Assembly (NCBI RefSeq): GCF_030232885.1
Contig: NZ_JASPGD010000002.1
Coordinates: 1-64,000 of the forward strand
DNA length: 64,000 nt
Source of the DNA: Corynebacterium sp. MSK297
Lineage (GTDB): Bacteria > Actinomycetota > Actinomycetes > Mycobacteriales > Mycobacteriaceae
Direction: 5' to 3'
Shown: positions 62,731 through 64,000 of the stretch, in pieces
Layout: the number at the start of each line of letters is the position of its first letter
Position numbering within the stretch: the stretch's first letter is position 1
Position numbers and translations under genes: made by a program
The notes under the pieces: generated by a model
Seen by the model: only the letters and a program-made list of their open reading frames with translations
Told to the model about the DNA's origin: nothing
Databases searched by the model: none

Positions 62731-63814
62731 GAGGGGCATTGACTGGGTGCCGCGGCTCAATCCGCTCCTTCGCGTTGGGCCTCCGCGGTGGAACGGCACG
62801 GCGATTGTGACGGACATCGGGATAGACGGCGAAGAGCGGCTGATCGAAATCGGGCTCGCCGAACGTTGCGTGCTCGACGAAGTGGACGGCAGCAGGGATG
62901 TCAGCACTATCGCCTCCGAGCTCTCCGCCAAGGGAATGCCCGTGGATACAACACGGATCGTGGGTGTGCTGAATCGCTTCGCATACGTCGGGGCAGTCGA
63001 ACGCCCCTTCTCGATGAAAGCGGGACTTGCGGATATCGATTGGGCGGCCAACGAGGGCCAGCGGGTGCGGCCAGACCAGATAGCGGGTGCCGCAGATTCG
63101 GGGGCGGGTCTTGGCCTGTGGCGCAAGCTGACGTTCTTGGCCCGTCCAGTCGTTTTTGGGATCTTGGTTGTTGCCGGAATTGCCGGTGCTGCGTTCCTCT
63201 CTATTAACCTTTCAGATGCCCTCGCTACCGTCTTAGACGCCACGGTCTGGCAGGCGATTCTTGCGGGTGTTGCGGCTGTGGTGTGGACGGGTGCCGTGAC
63301 GATGCTACATGAAAGCGGGCACGGCGCGCTGTTCCATCACGAGTCAACAAGGTCTCCGTTCCTTGCGCTCACGAGGTTCGGATTGATTCTCATGCCGAAC
63401 ACGCACATGCCAGGATTCTCGCTGCTTGGCGCTCGCGAGAGGGCACGAGTTCTCGCCGCGGGACCGCTGGTCTCAATGGTCTTCGCAGCATTGCCGGTCG
63501 TGCTCTTTGTGACGGTTGACGAACCACAGGTTCGGATCATTGCGGCGATGTGTATGTGCTGTGATACTCTCATTATTGCCCTCGGGATCTCTCCCTTCCC
63601 CAACACTGATGCGACGCGGCTTATCGAAGCATGGGTCGGCGTCGATCAACTCCAGGCGGTCGCCTTCCGGACCTTGGTCGGAAAATACAGCCTGCCGGCG
63701 GGTCTTCCTCTGCGCAGCAAGGTCGCGATCCGCCTCTATCCGGTCTTACTGCTGGTCACGATAGCTCTGTGGCTTGCAGTAATCGTGTGGGCCGCCCGGC
63801 TCATACTGAACTAG
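62723..63814 (+). CDS. PqqD-like domain fused to membrane M50-type metalloprotease
   Basis: 363 residues. The N-terminal 95 residues look PqqD-like (VGPPRWNGTAIV, then LDEVDGSRDVSTIASELSAK, then RFAYVGAVERPF). After a linker come about six membrane helices, with the zinc motif HESGH in TMLHESGHGALFHHES at about residue 196 and a later NTDATRLIEAW that could supply the third ligand. This fits the YydH/M50-like peptidases of RiPP clusters. Leader removal, or processing during export, is the likely role. The N-terminal domain may recognise the leader. It is the last gene before the precursor, 34 bases upstream. Confidence 0.75.
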   Translation: MTKRGIDWVPRLNPLLRVGPPRWNGTAIVTDIGIDGEERLIEIGLAERCVLDEVDGSRDVSTIASELSAKGMPVDTTRIVGVLNRFAYVGAVERPFSMKAGLADIDWAANEGQRVRPDQIAGAADSGAGLGLWRKLTFLARPVVFGILVVAGIAGAAFLSINLSDALATVLDATVWQAILAGVAAVVWTGAVTMLHESGHGALFHHESTRSPFLALTRFGLILMPNTHMPGFSLLGARERARVLAAGPLVSMVFAALPVVLFVTVDEPQVRIIAAMCMCCDTLIIALGISPFPNTDATRLIEAWVGVDQLQAVAFRTLVGKYSLPAGLPLRSKVAIRLYPVLLLVTIALWLAVIVWAARLILN

Positions 63815-63848
63815 AACCCGCAAGGGTATTACCCGAAAGGAAATCATC

Positions 63849-64000
63849 ATGAATCTCCAGAATCTCGCTGCTGAGCTCGATAGCTTCACTGCGGAGACCT
63901 TCGAGGTCAAGGATTACGTCGATTACGCAGATATGGCCTTCGGCTCGACCTGCTCGTCGTCGTCTTCTTCCTCGTGCTCGTCGACCTGCACCTCGTGCTG
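63849..64000 (+). CDS. Azole/dehydro peptide precursor, 3' end outside window
   Basis: ATG 63849 follows an AAAGGA site eight bases upstream. The 50 complete codons give an acidic leader (MNLQNLAAELDSF, then TFEVKDYVDYADMAFG) and a core from residue 33 of only Ser, Thr and Cys: S-T-C, seven Ser, C-S-S-T-C-T-S-C. The FEVxDYxD motif of the leader resembles thiopeptide leaders. The window ends two bases into codon 51 (TG), so a stop (TGA), Cys or Trp is possible there. It is the probable substrate of all the enzymes upstream: Cys for azoles, Ser/Thr for azoles or dehydroamino acids. Confidence 0.85.
   Translation, partial: MNLQNLAAELDSFTAETFEVKDYVDYADMAFGSTCSSSSSSSCSSTCTSC

Noticed and set aside
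54249..63814. Streptolysin S-type toxin interpretation
   Set aside because: SLS clusters do not use glutamylating LanB-type dehydratases, and the leader resembles thiopeptide leaders more.

Overview
The window is actinobacterial, and the gene content and order point to a mycolate-producing Corynebacterium. The core block carries, in the order known from mycobacteria and corynebacteria, UDP-galactopyranose mutase (glf), galactofuranosyltransferase (glfT2), a PAP2 phosphatase, decaprenyl-phosphate phosphoribosyltransferase (ubiA), two trehalose mycolyltransferases, a cutinase-like lipase (Rv3802c type), fadD32, pks13 and accD4. An MmpL3-type mycolate transporter follows. Many genes start 6-8 bases after a TANNNT -10 box, as expected for leaderless corynebacterial transcripts.

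Layout. 1-3.5 kb is an accessory edge: an IS256-type element cut by the window start, a resolvase stub, a DUF3800-like gene, an internally deleted IS3 copy, and an AT-rich pair encoding a phospholipase A2-like protein and a four-helix membrane protein. 3.6-19 kb is core housekeeping: sodA, msrA, GDPD phosphodiesterase, DUF5926, an LCP ligase, pheA, a histidine phosphatase, a zincin, a septum-formation protein, serS, an acyltransferase, a HAD phosphatase, glpK and a PGRP amidase with an LGFP-type tail. 19.3-38 kb is the arabinogalactan/mycolate block. The aftB gene expected between ubiA and the first mycolyltransferase is missing. 38-39.7 kb is an AT-rich insertion with a degenerate frame and three small genes, one with its signal peptide frame broken in an A-run. 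39.8-48.4 kb is core again: rarD, DUF3054, a flippase-like protein, cmpL1/mmpL3, NYN, trmB, pckG. 48.5-54 kb is an accessory junction: hipBA with palindromic operators and a broken hipA, a full IS3 element with a 3-bp target duplication inside a phage endolysin gene, a holin, and transposase wreckage.

54.1-64 kb holds the most interesting system: a tightly packed operon for a thiazole/oxazole-modified, dehydrated peptide (thiopeptide or linear dehydro-azole class). It encodes an RRE/E1-like docking protein, a YcaO cyclodehydratase with a C-terminal PxPxP motif, a SagB-type dehydrogenase, a split LanB dehydratase (glutamylation and elimination proteins) and a PqqD-like/M50 membrane metalloprotease. 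The last gene is the precursor peptide, whose visible core is 18 consecutive Ser/Thr/Cys residues before the window ends. Transport, immunity and any [4+2] pyridine synthase would have to lie beyond position 64000.

Cooperation. In the core block, Glf and GlfT2 build the galactan and the PAP2 and UbiA proteins make the arabinose donor. FadD32, Pks13 and AccD4 make the mycolate precursor, CmpL1 exports it, and the mycolyltransferases attach it. In the RiPP operon, the RRE protein would present the leader to the YcaO enzyme. Azolines would then be oxidised by the SagB-type enzyme, Ser/Thr residues dehydrated by the split LanB, and the leader possibly removed by the M50 protein.
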